A stretch of DNA of 55,058 bases from Halococcus salsus (GCF_009900715.1 NZ_JAAAJC010000002.1:417507-472564), one strand, 5' to 3'. Shown: positions 24,849 to 33,737, counted from the stretch's first letter. The notes: generated by a model from the letters alone, not told the origin. Translations and numbers: made by a program.

Positions 24849-25517
24849 TCACTCGACGGGATCGGCGGGCGCTTCGTCGCCGTCGCTGGATGAGGGGTCG
24901 TCAGTTGCGTGGTCGTCGCTCTCGCCCGGTTCGAACCGTTCGCCGCAGTGGGGACAGGTGAGGTCGTCGTGGCGGAGCGCGGCGCTCTGGGTTCGCACCT
25001 CGCGCATCGTCGAGGAGATCCGTTCCTCGGCGGCGAGTTCGTCGTCGAAGGCGAGGTCCACGCCCTCGACTTCGAGCAGGAACTTCGCCACCTCGGTAGC
25101 CTCGTACATCACGTCGTCGAGGTCCTCGGCGGTGAAGAAATCGCACATCGCGCCGTAGAGGAACGTCGCGCCGGCTTTTCGGACCTTGCCCTCGAACGCC
25201 GAGCGGGCCTGGTTGACGGCCTGTGGCGTGTAGGTGTCGGTCATGAAGGGGACGAGCTCGGGGAGGTGCTCGCCGATCTTGGTCATCTCGACGCCGGTCT
25301 CGGTTCGGAAGTCGGCGCAGAGCCGGGCGATCGCCCACTCGCGGGCGGTGATGTACGTTCGATCCCGCAGGAACTCGTTGGCGCGCTCGTAGCGCGCGCC
25401 GTCCATCTTCGAGAAGCGGTCGTACGTGCGGACGTCCTCGGGGACGGTCGTCTCGGGGGTCGGTTCATCGCCGGTCTCGTCCGCCGGTGCGGGGTTCTGT
25501 GGGGCGTCGTCGGTCAT
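24849..25517 (-). CDS. conserved haloarchaeal protein with C-terminal zinc ribbon half-site (DUF5806-like)
   Basis: A 222-residue protein. After an acidic, Pro-rich N-terminal tail (about 1-35) comes a helical domain (YDRFSKMDGARYERANEFLRDRTYITAREWAIARLCADFRTE) and then MTDTYTPQAVNQARSAFEGKVRKAGATFLYGAMCDFF. Near the end LTCPHCGERFEPGE is a C-x2-C zinc half-motif followed by an acidic tail. The helical part looks like a DNA- or protein-binding domain. I believe this is the DUF5806 family (from memory), with no known function. ATG at 25517 was chosen because longer frames upstream are not acidic like the rest. Confidence 0.82.
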   Translation of the reverse strand: MTDDAPQNPAPADETGDEPTPETTVPEDVRTYDRFSKMDGARYERANEFLRDRTYITAREWAIARLCADFRTETGVEMTKIGEHLPELVPFMTDTYTPQAVNQARSAFEGKVRKAGATFLYGAMCDFFTAEDLDDVMYEATEVAKFLLEVEGVDLAFDDELAAEERISSTMREVRTQSAALRHDDLTCPHCGERFEPGESDDHATDDPSSSDGDEAPADPVE

Positions 25518-25603
25518 CGTGGTGGGTTGCGGACGGGGGTGAAAAAGCGTTCGGGAGCCACGAGCGCCACAACGGTTTTCCTCCGAGGCCGCCAGCATCC
25601 AGC

Positions 25604-25966
25604 ATGAACGTGCTGCTCGGTATCGACGGAACGGACCGGGCGTTCGACGCGCTCGAACGGACCATCGCGCGGGTGCGCGAGACCGGCGACGACCTCACGG
25701 TGGCGGTGGTCGAGAGCGACGTCACGGACCCCGAAGCGGTCGAACGGCGGATCCGAACGATGCTCGACGACGTCGGCATCGACGCCGGGATCGAACAGGT
25801 CGAGGGCCACGCCGGCGGCGCGCTGGTCGAGCTCGCCGAGGCCGGCGGGTTCGACCGGCTGGTGCTCGACGGCGGCGAGCGCACCCCGACCGGGAAGATC
25901 CGGCTCGATCCCACCACCGAGTTCGTCCTCCTGAACGCCGAGACCTCGGTGACACTCGCCCGATGA
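25604..25966 (+). CDS. universal stress protein (UspA family)
   Basis: A 120-residue single-domain Usp-fold protein: an N-terminal strand MNVLLGIDGTDRAFDALE, in which Asp8 takes the usual place of the first strand, TVAVVES as the second strand, a helix with RRIRTMLDDVG, and GGFDRLVLDGGERTPTGKIRLDPTTEFVLLNAE, an altered version of the GxxG-x9-GS/T ATP loop. It ends in ATGA shared with the GNAT gene (4-base overlap), so the two are co-translated. It is divergent from the preceding gene. Family members sense or buffer nucleotide state under stress; a specific role is not visible. Confidence 0.85.
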   Translation: MNVLLGIDGTDRAFDALERTIARVRETGDDLTVAVVESDVTDPEAVERRIRTMLDDVGIDAGIEQVEGHAGGALVELAEAGGFDRLVLDGGERTPTGKIRLDPTTEFVLLNAETSVTLAR

Positions 25967-26475
25967 GGGACTACCCCGAGGACCACGCCCGGACGTTCGA
26001 CCCGCCGCCCACCACGTTCACCGACGCCCACGGCCGCGAGATCCGGATCCAGGAGTACGACGACGAACGCGAGGCGCTGACCGCGATGTACGTCGCGTTC
26101 GACCCCGCCGACCGCGCCCAGGGCATCCCGCCGGCCGACGAGGCCGCCGTCGAGAACTGGCTCGAAGTGATCCTCGCGGGGAGCTACAACGTCGTCGCCG
26201 TCCACGGCGAGGAGTGCGTCGGCCACGCGACCCTCGTGCCCGACGGCGAGGAGGCCTACGAACTCGCGATCTTCGTTCTCGACACCCACCAGCAGGCCGG
26301 GATCGGCTCACAACTCCTCGAAGGGCTGCTCGGAACCGCCCAGGCTGACGGCGCGGAGCACGTCTGGCTCACCGTCGAGCGCTGGAATCAGGCGGCGATC
26401 GCGCTCTATCACAAGTTCGGCTTCGAGACCTGTGGCTCCGAGAGCTTCGAGATGGAGATGGCGCTTCGACTCTGA
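25963..26475 (+). CDS. GNAT-family N-acetyltransferase
   Basis: A 170-residue GCN5-related acetyltransferase. The acetyl-CoA-binding motif A is LAIFVLDTHQQAGIGSQLLEGLLGTA (about 100-126), with the Q-x-x-G-I-G turn, followed by AEHVWLTVERWNQAAIALYHKFGFE, the motif B helix with the conserved aromatic Tyr. The N-terminal RIQEYDDEREALTAMYVAFDPADRAQGIPP is the acceptor-side region. It overlaps the Usp gene by 4 bases. The acceptor (protein N terminus, small amine) cannot be inferred. Confidence 0.9.
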   Translation: MRDYPEDHARTFDPPPTTFTDAHGREIRIQEYDDEREALTAMYVAFDPADRAQGIPPADEAAVENWLEVILAGSYNVVAVHGEECVGHATLVPDGEEAYELAIFVLDTHQQAGIGSQLLEGLLGTAQADGAEHVWLTVERWNQAAIALYHKFGFETCGSESFEMEMALRL

Positions 26476-26496
26476 GTCGGGAACGTTCTCGTCGAG

Positions 26497-26907
26497 TCAG
26501 GAGCTATCCACTTCGCTCGTCCGGTCGGCGGAGGGTTTCGTACGGTTCGAATACCACATCGAGAGAGCCCCGAGGCTGGCGAGGAGTATCCCGAGGTCGG
26601 CGAGCGCTCGCACTGTGGCGGCGTACCCGAACGCGGGGCCGAGCCCGGTGAGTCGGATCGACTGCAGGACGAGCGCGACGCTAACGAGACCGTGGCCGAC
26701 GGCGGCCAGGCCAGGTCGGTCGTGCCATCGGTCATGGGCTGCCCGAACGAGTTCGAATGCGAGACAACAGACCGCGACGACAGCGAGGGTGATCTCGAGG
26801 ATGGTCCGGGGCGCGTCGACGAAAACCACGATGCCGACCGCGCAGAGAGCGACTCCGGTGCGAAGAACGCTCGCTAGCTGCGTGCGTTCCCAGATCGGTG
26901 TTGCCAT
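26497..26907 (-). CDS. four-helix membrane protein
   Basis: A 136-residue protein with hydrophobic segments at about 11-32, 36-56, 68-86 and 93-114, joined by short basic loops (RAAHDRWHDRPG), and an acidic C terminus. It is convergent with the GNAT gene, 21 bases apart. Composition and helix pattern are clear, but I do not recognise the family. Confidence 0.75.
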   Translation of the reverse strand: MATPIWERTQLASVLRTGVALCAVGIVVFVDAPRTILEITLAVVAVCCLAFELVRAAHDRWHDRPGLAAVGHGLVSVALVLQSIRLTGLGPAFGYAATVRALADLGILLASLGALSMWYSNRTKPSADRTSEVDSS

Positions 26908-27019
26908 CGCGGTGGGAGGGAAACGCTACCGCCGGACATAAGATCGGGGGAGCTGGCGGACTGTAGCTACCGATGGTCGGGATCGGGGGTTTCTTCGGTA
27001 CCGGAACTGAGAGGTCGGT

Positions 27020-28111
27020 ATGAACGACGAACTCATCGACAGCGAAACCCTCCCGCTCGCGAGGAAGTCCCTCCTGCCGGGCGCGGGCTTTTTCTACCCC
27101 GACTCGTTCGACGAGGAGCGCGCCGAACGCGAGACCCGCGAGGCGCTCGACGGGGCCCAGCGGGTGGTTCTCGCCGACCCCGACGCGGACGGACTGGGCT
27201 GTGTCGCACTGCTCCGCGAGGCGTTCGGCGAGGTGACGCTGATCCCCACGGGCCCGCACGACCTCAGCAACACCATCGACCGGGTGGCCGACTACGTCGA
27301 GACGGGTGCGCAGGTGTTCGTCTGCGACCTCTCGGTCGACGACTTCTACTACATCTCCGGCCAGTTCGACCGCCTCACGACCCGCGCGGCGTCGGTCGAG
27401 TGGTTCGACCACCACCAGTGGGAGGCCGAAGATGTGGAGAAGGTCCGCGACCACGGTGCGCGGCTCGTGGTCGGGGATAGCGAGGAGGTCTGTTCGACCG
27501 ACGTCACCCTCGACGCGCTCGACCACGAGTTCGATCCTCGGTACACCGAACTCGCGGCCGTCACCCGCGACCACGACCTCTGGCTGCGCGAGGACCCTCG
27601 TAGCGACGACCTCGCCGACTACGCCCACTGGGCCGAGCCAGAGGAGTACATCACCACTGTTCGCGAGCACGGCGCGGACCTTCCATCCGAAGTCGAGACC
27701 TTCCTCGCCGACCAGCGGATCGAGAAAGAGGCGCTGATCGAGCGGGCGGTCGAGCGCGCGGAGCTGAAGCAGGTCGGGCCGTGGACGGTCGGCGTGACCT
27801 ACGGCCGGTGTTCACAGAACGAGGTCTGTGAGGCGCTCCGGGAGGCGGGCGCCGACGCGGCGGTCGTCGTGAAACCCGCCGGAAGCGCGAGCATCCGCGG
27901 GACCGAGAACTTCGAGCGGTGTCACGAGGTCGCGGGCCAGGTCAACGGCGGCGGTCACCCGAAGGCCGCGGGCTGCAAACCCGACATTTACGACGATATG
28001 CTTGATTACGCCCACCACTGGACGACACAAGGAGCGGTGACGAAACGGGTGATCCTCGCGGCGTTCGAGCGGTTGCTGGAGATGGACGACGACGATGAAC
28101 TGGACGCGTAG
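27020..28111 (+). CDS. DHH-family phosphoesterase
   Basis: A 363-residue member of the DHH/DHHA1 superfamily (RecJ-like, nanoRNase and cyclic-dinucleotide phosphodiesterases). The metal-binding motifs are visible as DPDADGLGC (53-61), VFVCDLSVDD, EWFDHHQW with the DHH triplet, and ITRDHD-like AVTRDHDLW. The C-terminal DHHA1 domain ends in GGGHPKAAGCKPD (310-322). The family hydrolyses short oligonucleotides or nucleotide dimers using manganese. It has no OB-fold or zinc extension, so a small nanoRNase- or GAN-like role is more likely than a full RecJ exonuclease. Confidence 0.88.
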   Translation: MNDELIDSETLPLARKSLLPGAGFFYPDSFDEERAERETREALDGAQRVVLADPDADGLGCVALLREAFGEVTLIPTGPHDLSNTIDRVADYVETGAQVFVCDLSVDDFYYISGQFDRLTTRAASVEWFDHHQWEAEDVEKVRDHGARLVVGDSEEVCSTDVTLDALDHEFDPRYTELAAVTRDHDLWLREDPRSDDLADYAHWAEPEEYITTVREHGADLPSEVETFLADQRIEKEALIERAVERAELKQVGPWTVGVTYGRCSQNEVCEALREAGADAAVVVKPAGSASIRGTENFERCHEVAGQVNGGGHPKAAGCKPDIYDDMLDYAHHWTTQGAVTKRVILAAFERLLEMDDDDELDA

Positions 28112-28133
28112 AACGGGTTAGGGGAGCGAGTCG

Positions 28134-28571
28134 CTATTCGTCGACGACCCACCGGTCGGAGTAGGCCGTCCCGCACTCACAGACCGCGTAGGCGTGGATC
28201 ACGTCGCCCTCGGCGTAGAGGTCTCCGACCTCCTCGTTCTGCTCCTCCGCGAACGCGAAGACGAACCGCGGAGCGTGGTCGTCCGCACCGTCGCCCTCCG
28301 GACACTCGCCCTCGAACGATTCGAGATCGAGAGACCCCTCGGCCTGCATCGCGGAGCTCGCGAGCGCCATCGGGTCGACGCCCGTCGCGCCCTCGAACGC
28401 GCTCCGGCCGCGTTCGGCTTCGAGCACGAGCACCACACCACGGGAGACCTGTTCGCCGTGCTGTGAGAGGGTTCCGAGGTCCGAGACGGCCGATTCGGCG
28501 AAGAAGACCAGGACCTCGTCGGGTTCGTCGCCCGCGAGGAACGCGCGTCGTTCTGGGTTCATGCGGGCCAT
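28134..28571 (-). CDS. conserved haloarchaeal protein (DUF5807-like)
   Basis: A 145-residue acidic protein without membrane segments. PERRAFLAGDEPDEVLVFFAES opens a compact alpha/beta domain, SRGVVLVLEAERGRSAFEG follows, and AVCECGTAYSDRWVVDE at the end has a CxC pair that may bind metal. From memory the family is DUF5807. ATG at 28571 gives MARMNPERR; ATG at 28562 is equally possible. It is convergent with the DHH gene (22 bases apart) and is the last of three minus-strand genes headed by eS6. Confidence 0.8.
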   Translation of the reverse strand: MARMNPERRAFLAGDEPDEVLVFFAESAVSDLGTLSQHGEQVSRGVVLVLEAERGRSAFEGATGVDPMALASSAMQAEGSLDLESFEGECPEGDGADDHAPRFVFAFAEEQNEEVGDLYAEGDVIHAYAVCECGTAYSDRWVVDE

Positions 28572-28601
28572 AGTCGATACGCGGAGAAAAGCCCGGGGGA
28601 T

Positions 28602-29021
28602 TCAGCCGTCGAGGTCACGCGCGATCGATGCGAGGCTCTCGTTCGGCGACTCGACGGCCTCGTAGACCGCGCGCTCGCCCGGCTTTCGGATCCCGTAGAG
28701 AAAACCCGATTCGACGATGTCGACGGCGACCCGGCGACCGTGGTCGAGGCCCACCGCGCGTCGCCAGGCTTCGAGTCGGTCCTCGCCGTCGTGCTCGCGT
28801 GCGAGGCGGGCGTTGTCGTAGGCACCCTTGACCTCGCGGCCGTCGTCGGTGGTCTCGATGGTCGCGTGACGAGTGACGTCGTCGATGACGAACCGTACGG
28901 CTCCGGGAGGAAAGCGGTCGTCGGCGGGAAGCGAGAGACGGGACCGGGTCCGACCCCACGAGTCGAGCGTCACGTCTACTGTTTCGACCGAAGGGTGGTC
29001 GCTCGGGAGGCGTTCCGGCAC
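28602..29021 (-). CDS. conserved haloarchaeal protein coupled to eS6
   Basis: A 139-residue protein beginning with GTG at 29021, whose first base is also the last base of the eS6 stop codon (TAGTG), so translation is probably coupled. The sequence DVTLDSWGRTRSRLSLPADDRFPPGAVRFVIDDVTRHATIE suggests a small beta-rich domain that may bind nucleic acid, followed by ERLEAWRRAVGLDHGRRVAVDIV, which resembles a second strand-helix unit. I think it is DUF7112 (from memory). The tight link to a ribosomal protein gene hints at translation, but nothing more can be claimed. Confidence 0.82.
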   Translation of the reverse strand: MPERLPSDHPSVETVDVTLDSWGRTRSRLSLPADDRFPPGAVRFVIDDVTRHATIETTDDGREVKGAYDNARLAREHDGEDRLEAWRRAVGLDHGRRVAVDIVESGFLYGIRKPGERAVYEAVESPNESLASIARDLDG

Positions 29022-29422
29022 TACTCGTCGGATTCGTCGCCGCCCTCACCGAAGAGTTCGTCGACCGACTGGTCGCCGCGTCCGGTGATGGTGGCGTTGA
29101 TCTGGCGGGTCTCGTCGCCGACCTCGCGGCCGCGGACGGTGACGCGCTTTCGCTCGCCGTCGCTGGTGGGGTGAAAGCCCGTCCCGCCCGAGAGGAGCAC
29201 CGACGAGAGCGCCGAGCCCGCGACGTCCTCGCGCATCGGTCGGCCGGCGGTGTCAGATCCACCAGTCAGTTCGACGGTGTAGCCGTCGAGCCCCACCGCG
29301 CCGCCATCGACCTCGTCGCCGATGGACCGCCCGATGAATCGGTTCGCGTCCTGTCCCTCGACCGCGCGCTGGTAGGCCGCCCCGTCCTCGGGGTCGGCGA
29401 CGACGACCGTGAAATCAGCCAT
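29021..29422 (-). CDS. rps6e: 30S ribosomal protein eS6
   Basis: Small-subunit ribosomal protein shared by archaea and eukaryotes, 133 residues. The core [21 protein letters not shown] is the family start, then [21 protein letters not shown], the highly conserved GGSD..G.PM..D motif, and [19 protein letters not shown], where eS6 has G.GFHP...GERKRK.VRG. The C-terminal tail is acidic. ATG at 29422 is the family start; an upstream in-frame start at 29449 reads through a repeat-poor spacer. It leads a unit with the coupled hypothetical protein. Confidence 0.95.
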   Translation of the reverse strand: MADFTVVVADPEDGAAYQRAVEGQDANRFIGRSIGDEVDGGAVGLDGYTVELTGGSDTAGRPMREDVAGSALSSVLLSGGTGFHPTSDGERKRVTVRGREVGDETRQINATITGRGDQSVDELFGEGGDESDE

Positions 29423-29543
29423 GGCGGAAGGAAGCCGGTCGCCCCTCAAAAGCGTATTGAAAGCCGGTCGACCCGGACGACGCCCGCAGGACTCCGAGGC
29501 GGACGACCAGTAGATTCATACCAGCACCCGTTTCAAAAAACAC

Positions 29544-30674
29544 ATGGTACGACGAACGGCTCTCATCCTCGTCGTCATCGCGCTCGTCGCGCTCGCCGGC
29601 TGCAGCGGTCTCTCGAACAGCGGCGACTCGACCGCCGTGCCCACCGAGAACGGCTCCGAGCCCGGACCGACGGCTACGGCCGTCGAGGCGACGGCGACCG
29701 GAACGTCGGGGGCGACGGCAGGACCGACTACGGGCGCGTCGACCGCGACCGCCACGTCGAGCGAGACGACCGCCGGGGCAGCGACGGCCACCGGGACACG
29801 AACTTCGGCCGCGACGGCTACGGCAACCGAAACGTCGACACCGACCGAGACGCCGACGACAACGGCGACACCGACAGCGACCACCACAGCGAACGGAACC
29901 GAGACCGCCACACCGACGGACACCGCCACGCCAACCGAGACGGCGACCGACACCCCGACCCCGACGGCGACCGAAACAGCAACGTCGACCGAAACCGCGA
30001 CACCGACGACCGAAGCCGCCATCGGTCCGGAGCCGCCGCTCGACGCCAGGTCGATCGCCGACGCGCACGAGAGCGCGTTGCAGTCGGCCGGGAGCTTCAC
30101 CGTCAACGCGAGTTCGACGCTCCGCGACCCGACCGCGGACGGTCCCGAGACCGAGACGAGCGGTGCGCGCGTCGACCTCGATGCCGATACCGCCTACCAG
30201 GTCTCCCGACCGACCGACGAGGCCACCCGGTACACCTACGCCGAGGGCGCGACGGCTTACAAGCGGAACGTGCTCTCGGGCGACTCCCAGTACGAGACCG
30301 AGGAGCTCGGCAAGCCACTGGCGGGGAGCCTCACCGGCAGCAACCGGGTCTACGAGACCGTCCGGGCGGTCGACTACGAGCGCTCGGGTACCGTCACCCG
30401 CGGCGGCACCCGACTCGCGGTCTACGTCGCCAACGGCACCGACAGCGTCGACACCTCGGGCGCGCTCTACCGCGGCGAGGACGTCACGGCCTTTAGTTCG
30501 ACGCTTGTGATGAACCCCGAGACCGGCGTGGTTCGAAGCCTCGAGACCACCCGGACCACCGACTACCTCAGCTCCGGCGAACCCGTCACCATCGAGACCA
30601 CCCGCCGGTTCTCGGGCGTCGGCTCGACCGACGTCGGCCAGCCGGGCTGGGTCGACGAACTGAAGAACGACTGA
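29544..30674 (+). CDS. lipoprotein with long Thr-rich tether
   Basis: A 376-residue exported lipoprotein. The signal peptide ends in the lipobox ALAGC (Cys20). Residues about 30-160 are almost only Thr, Ala, Pro, Glu and Ser in TATET/TPT-like repeats, a flexible tether that in haloarchaea is often O-glycosylated. From about 165 a folded domain follows (LDARSIADAHESALQSAGSFTVNASS, AYQVSRPTDEATRYTYAEG, YETVRAVDYERSGTVTRGGTRLAVYVANG), which looks like an all-beta lipoprotein domain similar to the LolA/LppX type. I recall this as a DUF7537-type haloarchaeal lipoprotein (from memory). The ligand is unknown. Confidence 0.85.
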   Translation: MVRRTALILVVIALVALAGCSGLSNSGDSTAVPTENGSEPGPTATAVEATATGTSGATAGPTTGASTATATSSETTAGAATATGTRTSAATATATETSTPTETPTTTATPTATTTANGTETATPTDTATPTETATDTPTPTATETATSTETATPTTEAAIGPEPPLDARSIADAHESALQSAGSFTVNASSTLRDPTADGPETETSGARVDLDADTAYQVSRPTDEATRYTYAEGATAYKRNVLSGDSQYETEELGKPLAGSLTGSNRVYETVRAVDYERSGTVTRGGTRLAVYVANGTDSVDTSGALYRGEDVTAFSSTLVMNPETGVVRSLETTRTTDYLSSGEPVTIETTRRFSGVGSTDVGQPGWVDELKND

Positions 30675-30720
30675 GCGCGGGACCGACGGGTCGAAACCCG
30701 TCGGGTCAGTAGCGCCCACA

Positions 30721-31947
30721 ATGGAACTCCGTTTCTGCGGCGGGGCACGCGAGGTCGGCCGGAGTGCGGTTCTCCTCGACGACTCGCTGCTCCTCGATTA
30801 CGGCATGAAGTCCGGGACCCCGCCCGGGTTTCCCGTCGGCAGCGTCGACCCAGAGGCGGTCGTGGTCTCGCACGGCCACCTCGACCACGTCGGCACCGTC
30901 CCCGCGCTCCTCTCGGGCGACGCCCGCCCGCCGGTCCACTGGACGCCGCCGACGCGCGACCTCGGGCTGTTGCTCGCGCGCGACACCCTGAAACTCCGCG
31001 GCGGCACCCCGCAGTGTCCGTTCACCGAAACCGACGTCGCCCGGCTCACCCAGGTCTCGGAACTCCACGACTACCGCGAGCGGTTCGAGGCCGCGGGTCA
31101 CGACGTCACGCTCTTCGACGCGGGTCACATCCCGGGCAGCGCTCACGTGCTCGTCGAGCGCGGCGGGACCCGGATCCTCTATACGGGCGACTTCCACACC
31201 GCCGACCAGCGTATCGTCGGCGGGTCGACGGCACGGCCCGAAGCCGACGTCGTGGTGTGTGAGTCGACCTACTCCGACGTCGAGCACGAGGCGCGCCCGG
31301 CGGTCGAGGAACGGTTCGTCGAGAGCCTCCGAACCACGCTCTGGGAGGGCGGCACCGTCGTGGTGCCGGCGTTCGCCATCGGTCGTACCCAGGAGGTGAT
31401 GGCGATCTGTGCCCGTCACGACATCGAGTGCTACGTCGACGGGATGGGGAAACGCGTCACCGAACTCCTCCGGCGCACGTCGGGCTTCGTTCGCGAGGAC
31501 GCGCTCAAACGGGCGAACGCACACGCCCGGTTCGTCTCGAACCACGGCCAGCGCGAGCGGATCGCCGACGGGAACACGGTGATAATCACCACCAGCGGGA
31601 TGCTCTCGGGCGGGCCGGCGATGACCTACATCCCGCTCATCCGGGGGAACCCGGTGAACAAGGTCGCCTTCGTGGGCTATCAGGTCGCCGGCACGCCGGG
31701 TCGGGAGCTGCTCGACACCGGACGCGCCGAGATCGACGGTCGGGTGATGCCCGTCAGCGCCCAGGTCGAGCGCTACGATCTCTCGGCGCACGCCGACCAC
31801 GACGGGCTCAGAGCCTTCCTCAACTCCTATCACGATTCGCGAATCCTCGTCAACCACGGGGATAGATGTGCCGCGTTCGCCGACGAGCTTCGGGAGGACG
31901 GGTTCGAGGCGAGCGCACCGGAACGCGGTGACGTCGTCGAGGTGTGA
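30721..31947 (+). CDS. beta-CASP metallo-beta-lactamase nuclease (aCPSF2/RNase J-like)
   Basis: A 408-residue protein with the metallo-beta-lactamase HGHLDH motif (His51-His56), GHIPGSAHVLVE and YTGDFHTAD in the lactamase part, then the beta-CASP domain with ESTYSDVEH, VVVPAFAIGRTQEVMAI, MLSGGPAMTYIP and the final VSAQVERYDLSAHADHDGL and VNHGD. The set assigns it to RNA-processing nucleases such as CPSF73, aCPSF2 and RNase J. It has no N-terminal KH domains, unlike aCPSF1, which fits aCPSF2. The likely role is RNA 3'-end processing or decay in the cytoplasm. It follows the Thr-rich lipoprotein gene by 46 bases. Confidence 0.9.
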   Translation: MELRFCGGAREVGRSAVLLDDSLLLDYGMKSGTPPGFPVGSVDPEAVVVSHGHLDHVGTVPALLSGDARPPVHWTPPTRDLGLLLARDTLKLRGGTPQCPFTETDVARLTQVSELHDYRERFEAAGHDVTLFDAGHIPGSAHVLVERGGTRILYTGDFHTADQRIVGGSTARPEADVVVCESTYSDVEHEARPAVEERFVESLRTTLWEGGTVVVPAFAIGRTQEVMAICARHDIECYVDGMGKRVTELLRRTSGFVREDALKRANAHARFVSNHGQRERIADGNTVIITTSGMLSGGPAMTYIPLIRGNPVNKVAFVGYQVAGTPGRELLDTGRAEIDGRVMPVSAQVERYDLSAHADHDGLRAFLNSYHDSRILVNHGDRCAAFADELREDGFEASAPERGDVVEV

Positions 31948-32013
31948 GGTCGAGGCTCGGAGCTGCCGACAGGCTTAGGACGGTGGCTCTGTAACATACG
32001 ATCGTGTGAGATC

Positions 32014-32487
32014 GTGAATTTCGAATACCGGGCCAGAGTAGACGCATCGACGACCGACGTCTTCTCGTTCGTCGCCGACCCCCGGAACGACCGCCAGTGG
32101 AACGACCGGGTCGTATCCGTGGACGGGTTCGACGGCGGGATGGCGGTCGGCGACCGGTGGACGCGCGTGGTCCGAACGGGTGGCGGTCGCTCGGAGAACG
32201 TCGAGGAGTGTACCAGGTACGAGGCACCGACGACGTTCGGCTATCGGACGGTCGCCGGACGAACGCCCGTCGAGGTCACGTGCACACTGGCGACGTGCGA
32301 TGGTGAAACCGCGATCGTCTACACGGGGAGCGTGGCGTTTCGCGGGGTGATGCGGGTGCTCGCGCCGTTCGTTCAGGGACGCATCGAACGCGGGATCGAA
32401 TCGAGCGTGGATCGGTTGGTCGAACGGTTCGACACCGCCACCGCCGACCGGACCGACGCAGGGGTGGCGAGCGAGCCGGCGATATAG
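32014..32487 (+). CDS. SRPBCC-family lipid/ligand-binding protein
   Basis: A 157-residue START/Bet v1-like protein. MNFEYRARVDASTTDVFSFVADPRNDRQWNDRVV is the typical first strand and entry helix, followed by SVDGFDGGMAVGDRWTRVVR and a beta sheet around a hydrophobic cavity, ending in the long helix QGRIERGIESSVDRLVERFDT. The start is GTG at 32014. The family binds hydrophobic ligands and sometimes works as a cyclase or dehydratase; the ligand is unknown. It is convergent with the SDR gene, 14 bases apart. Confidence 0.85.
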   Translation: MNFEYRARVDASTTDVFSFVADPRNDRQWNDRVVSVDGFDGGMAVGDRWTRVVRTGGGRSENVEECTRYEAPTTFGYRTVAGRTPVEVTCTLATCDGETAIVYTGSVAFRGVMRVLAPFVQGRIERGIESSVDRLVERFDTATADRTDAGVASEPAI

Positions 32488-32501
32488 AACCTCGAACCGA
32501 G

Positions 32502-33458
32502 TCAGACCGTCCGCGCGGGTGCGATGTCGTACTCGACGCCGGTGAGTTGCTCCGACACCGCCCAGAGCCGGCGGGCGGTTTCCTCGTCGTACGACCGGTC
32601 GCTCGACGACTGCTCCTCGGGGTAGCCACGCATGTTCTGCAATCCACCGGGGCCGACGTACTCGCCGCCCTCGATGTCGGGCGCGGTCGCGGCGTAGAGC
32701 AACGGGAGCGCTCCGGTGGCAGCGTCCTGGGCGACCAGCGCGTTCGCGGCCTGCATCCCCCACAGTCGGAGCCGCGAGCCGGACTGTTCGGGGCCGCGCC
32801 GCTGGAGGTCGGTCGCGGCGTAGCCGGGGTGACAGACCACGCTGGTGACGTCGTCGATGCCCGCCCCGCGGAGACGACGGTGGAGCTCGTAGCCGAACAG
32901 GACGTTCGCGAGCTTGCTCTGGCCGTAGGCAGCCCACTCGTCGTATTCGTCCTCGCCCTGGAGGTCCTCGAAGTCGATCTCGCCGTTCTCGTGGAGCCCG
33001 CTGCTCTGGGTAACGACGCGCGTCTCGCCCTCGGTCTCGCGGAGGTGGCCCAGCAGCGTGGCCGTGAGCGCGAAGTGACCGAGGTGGTTCACCCCGAATT
33101 GCGTCTCGAAGCCGTCGACCGTCTCGCGCCGGGGGATCGCCATCACGCCGGCGTTGTTGCAGAGCACGTGGAGTTCGTCGTGGGTGTCCGCGAACGCCGC
33201 GGCGAACGCCCCCACCGACGAGAGGTCAGCCAGGTCGAGTTCGATCACCGTGAGGCGGGTGTCGGGTGCTTCCTCGCGGATCCGTTCGCCCGCCTCGGTG
33301 CCCCGCTCCACGCTCCGACATGCGAGCACGACGTCGGCCCCGTGGAGCGCGAACTCGCGGGCGGCCTCGTAGCCGAGCCCGCTGTTCGCACCCGTGACGA
33401 CGACCGTCTTCCCACTCAGGTCCCCCATCTCGTCCGCGGTCCAGTCGCTGGCGGTCAT
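32502..33458 (-). CDS. short-chain dehydrogenase/reductase (retinol dehydrogenase-like)
   Basis: A 318-residue classical SDR. The Rossmann nucleotide loop TGANSGLG is at 22-29, NNAG at 101-104, the catalytic Ser in QSSGL (152-153), and Tyr178/Lys182 in YGQSK. ACRSVERG with an arginine after the second strand suggests a preference for NADPH. The length, about 50 residues over the core, and the C-terminal GGEYVGPGGLQNMRG extension are like retinol- or WW-domain-oxidoreductase-type SDRs. ATG at 33458 begins MTASDWTADEMGDLSGKTVVVTG. The substrate is unknown. Confidence 0.92.
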   Translation of the reverse strand: MTASDWTADEMGDLSGKTVVVTGANSGLGYEAAREFALHGADVVLACRSVERGTEAGERIREEAPDTRLTVIELDLADLSSVGAFAAAFADTHDELHVLCNNAGVMAIPRRETVDGFETQFGVNHLGHFALTATLLGHLRETEGETRVVTQSSGLHENGEIDFEDLQGEDEYDEWAAYGQSKLANVLFGYELHRRLRGAGIDDVTSVVCHPGYAATDLQRRGPEQSGSRLRLWGMQAANALVAQDAATGALPLLYAATAPDIEGGEYVGPGGLQNMRGYPEEQSSSDRSYDEETARRLWAVSEQLTGVEYDIAPARTV

Positions 33459-33628
33459 GGGCGAAATTCGGAGTGGAGGACGGAAAGCGGTTGGCGTTCG
33501 ATTCGATGACGATGACCGAACCCGAAATCGCACGACAGAGACCGGATCGGTTCACGACCACTGTCAGAGTTTTCGGATTCTCTTGCCGCTAAACGGGAGT
33601 CAGGGTAGGGCTTACGGGTGGACGCGCG

Positions 33629-33636
33629 TTTATACA
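33629..33636 (+). promoter_or_regulatory. TATA box ahead of a leader ORF
   Basis: TTTATACA, centred about 28 bases ahead of the ATG at 33660. This spacing predicts a transcript starting at or next to that ATG, so the first thing the ribosome meets is the 25-codon leader frame. Confidence 0.65.
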
Positions 33637-33659
33637 GGAAGCTACCGTACAACGTTTCG

Positions 33660-33737
33660 ATGAAAGGAATCACTGCCGAGAGGGCACGACGGTCGCGGAG
33701 CCGCGTCCCGGGCGGCGTGCGGAGGACGAGCCGGTGA
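33660..33737 (+). CDS. putative 25-residue leader peptide
   Basis: ATG at 33660 to TGA at 33735-33737 encodes an Arg-rich peptide starting MKGITAERARRSRS. Its stop overlaps the GTG start of the next frame in GTGA. The TATA box 28 bases upstream would make this frame the leaderless first cistron. The composition (nine Arg in 25) is unlike normal acidic haloarchaeal proteins, so the act of translation rather than the peptide may matter. It is possible that this is only a leader that happens to be open. Confidence 0.4.
   Translation: MKGITAERARRSRSRVPGGVRRTSR

Noticed and set aside
24607-25158. 183-codon open frame through the stem-loop array
   Set aside because: Its character changes at every palindrome and it runs antisense through the DUF5806-like gene.
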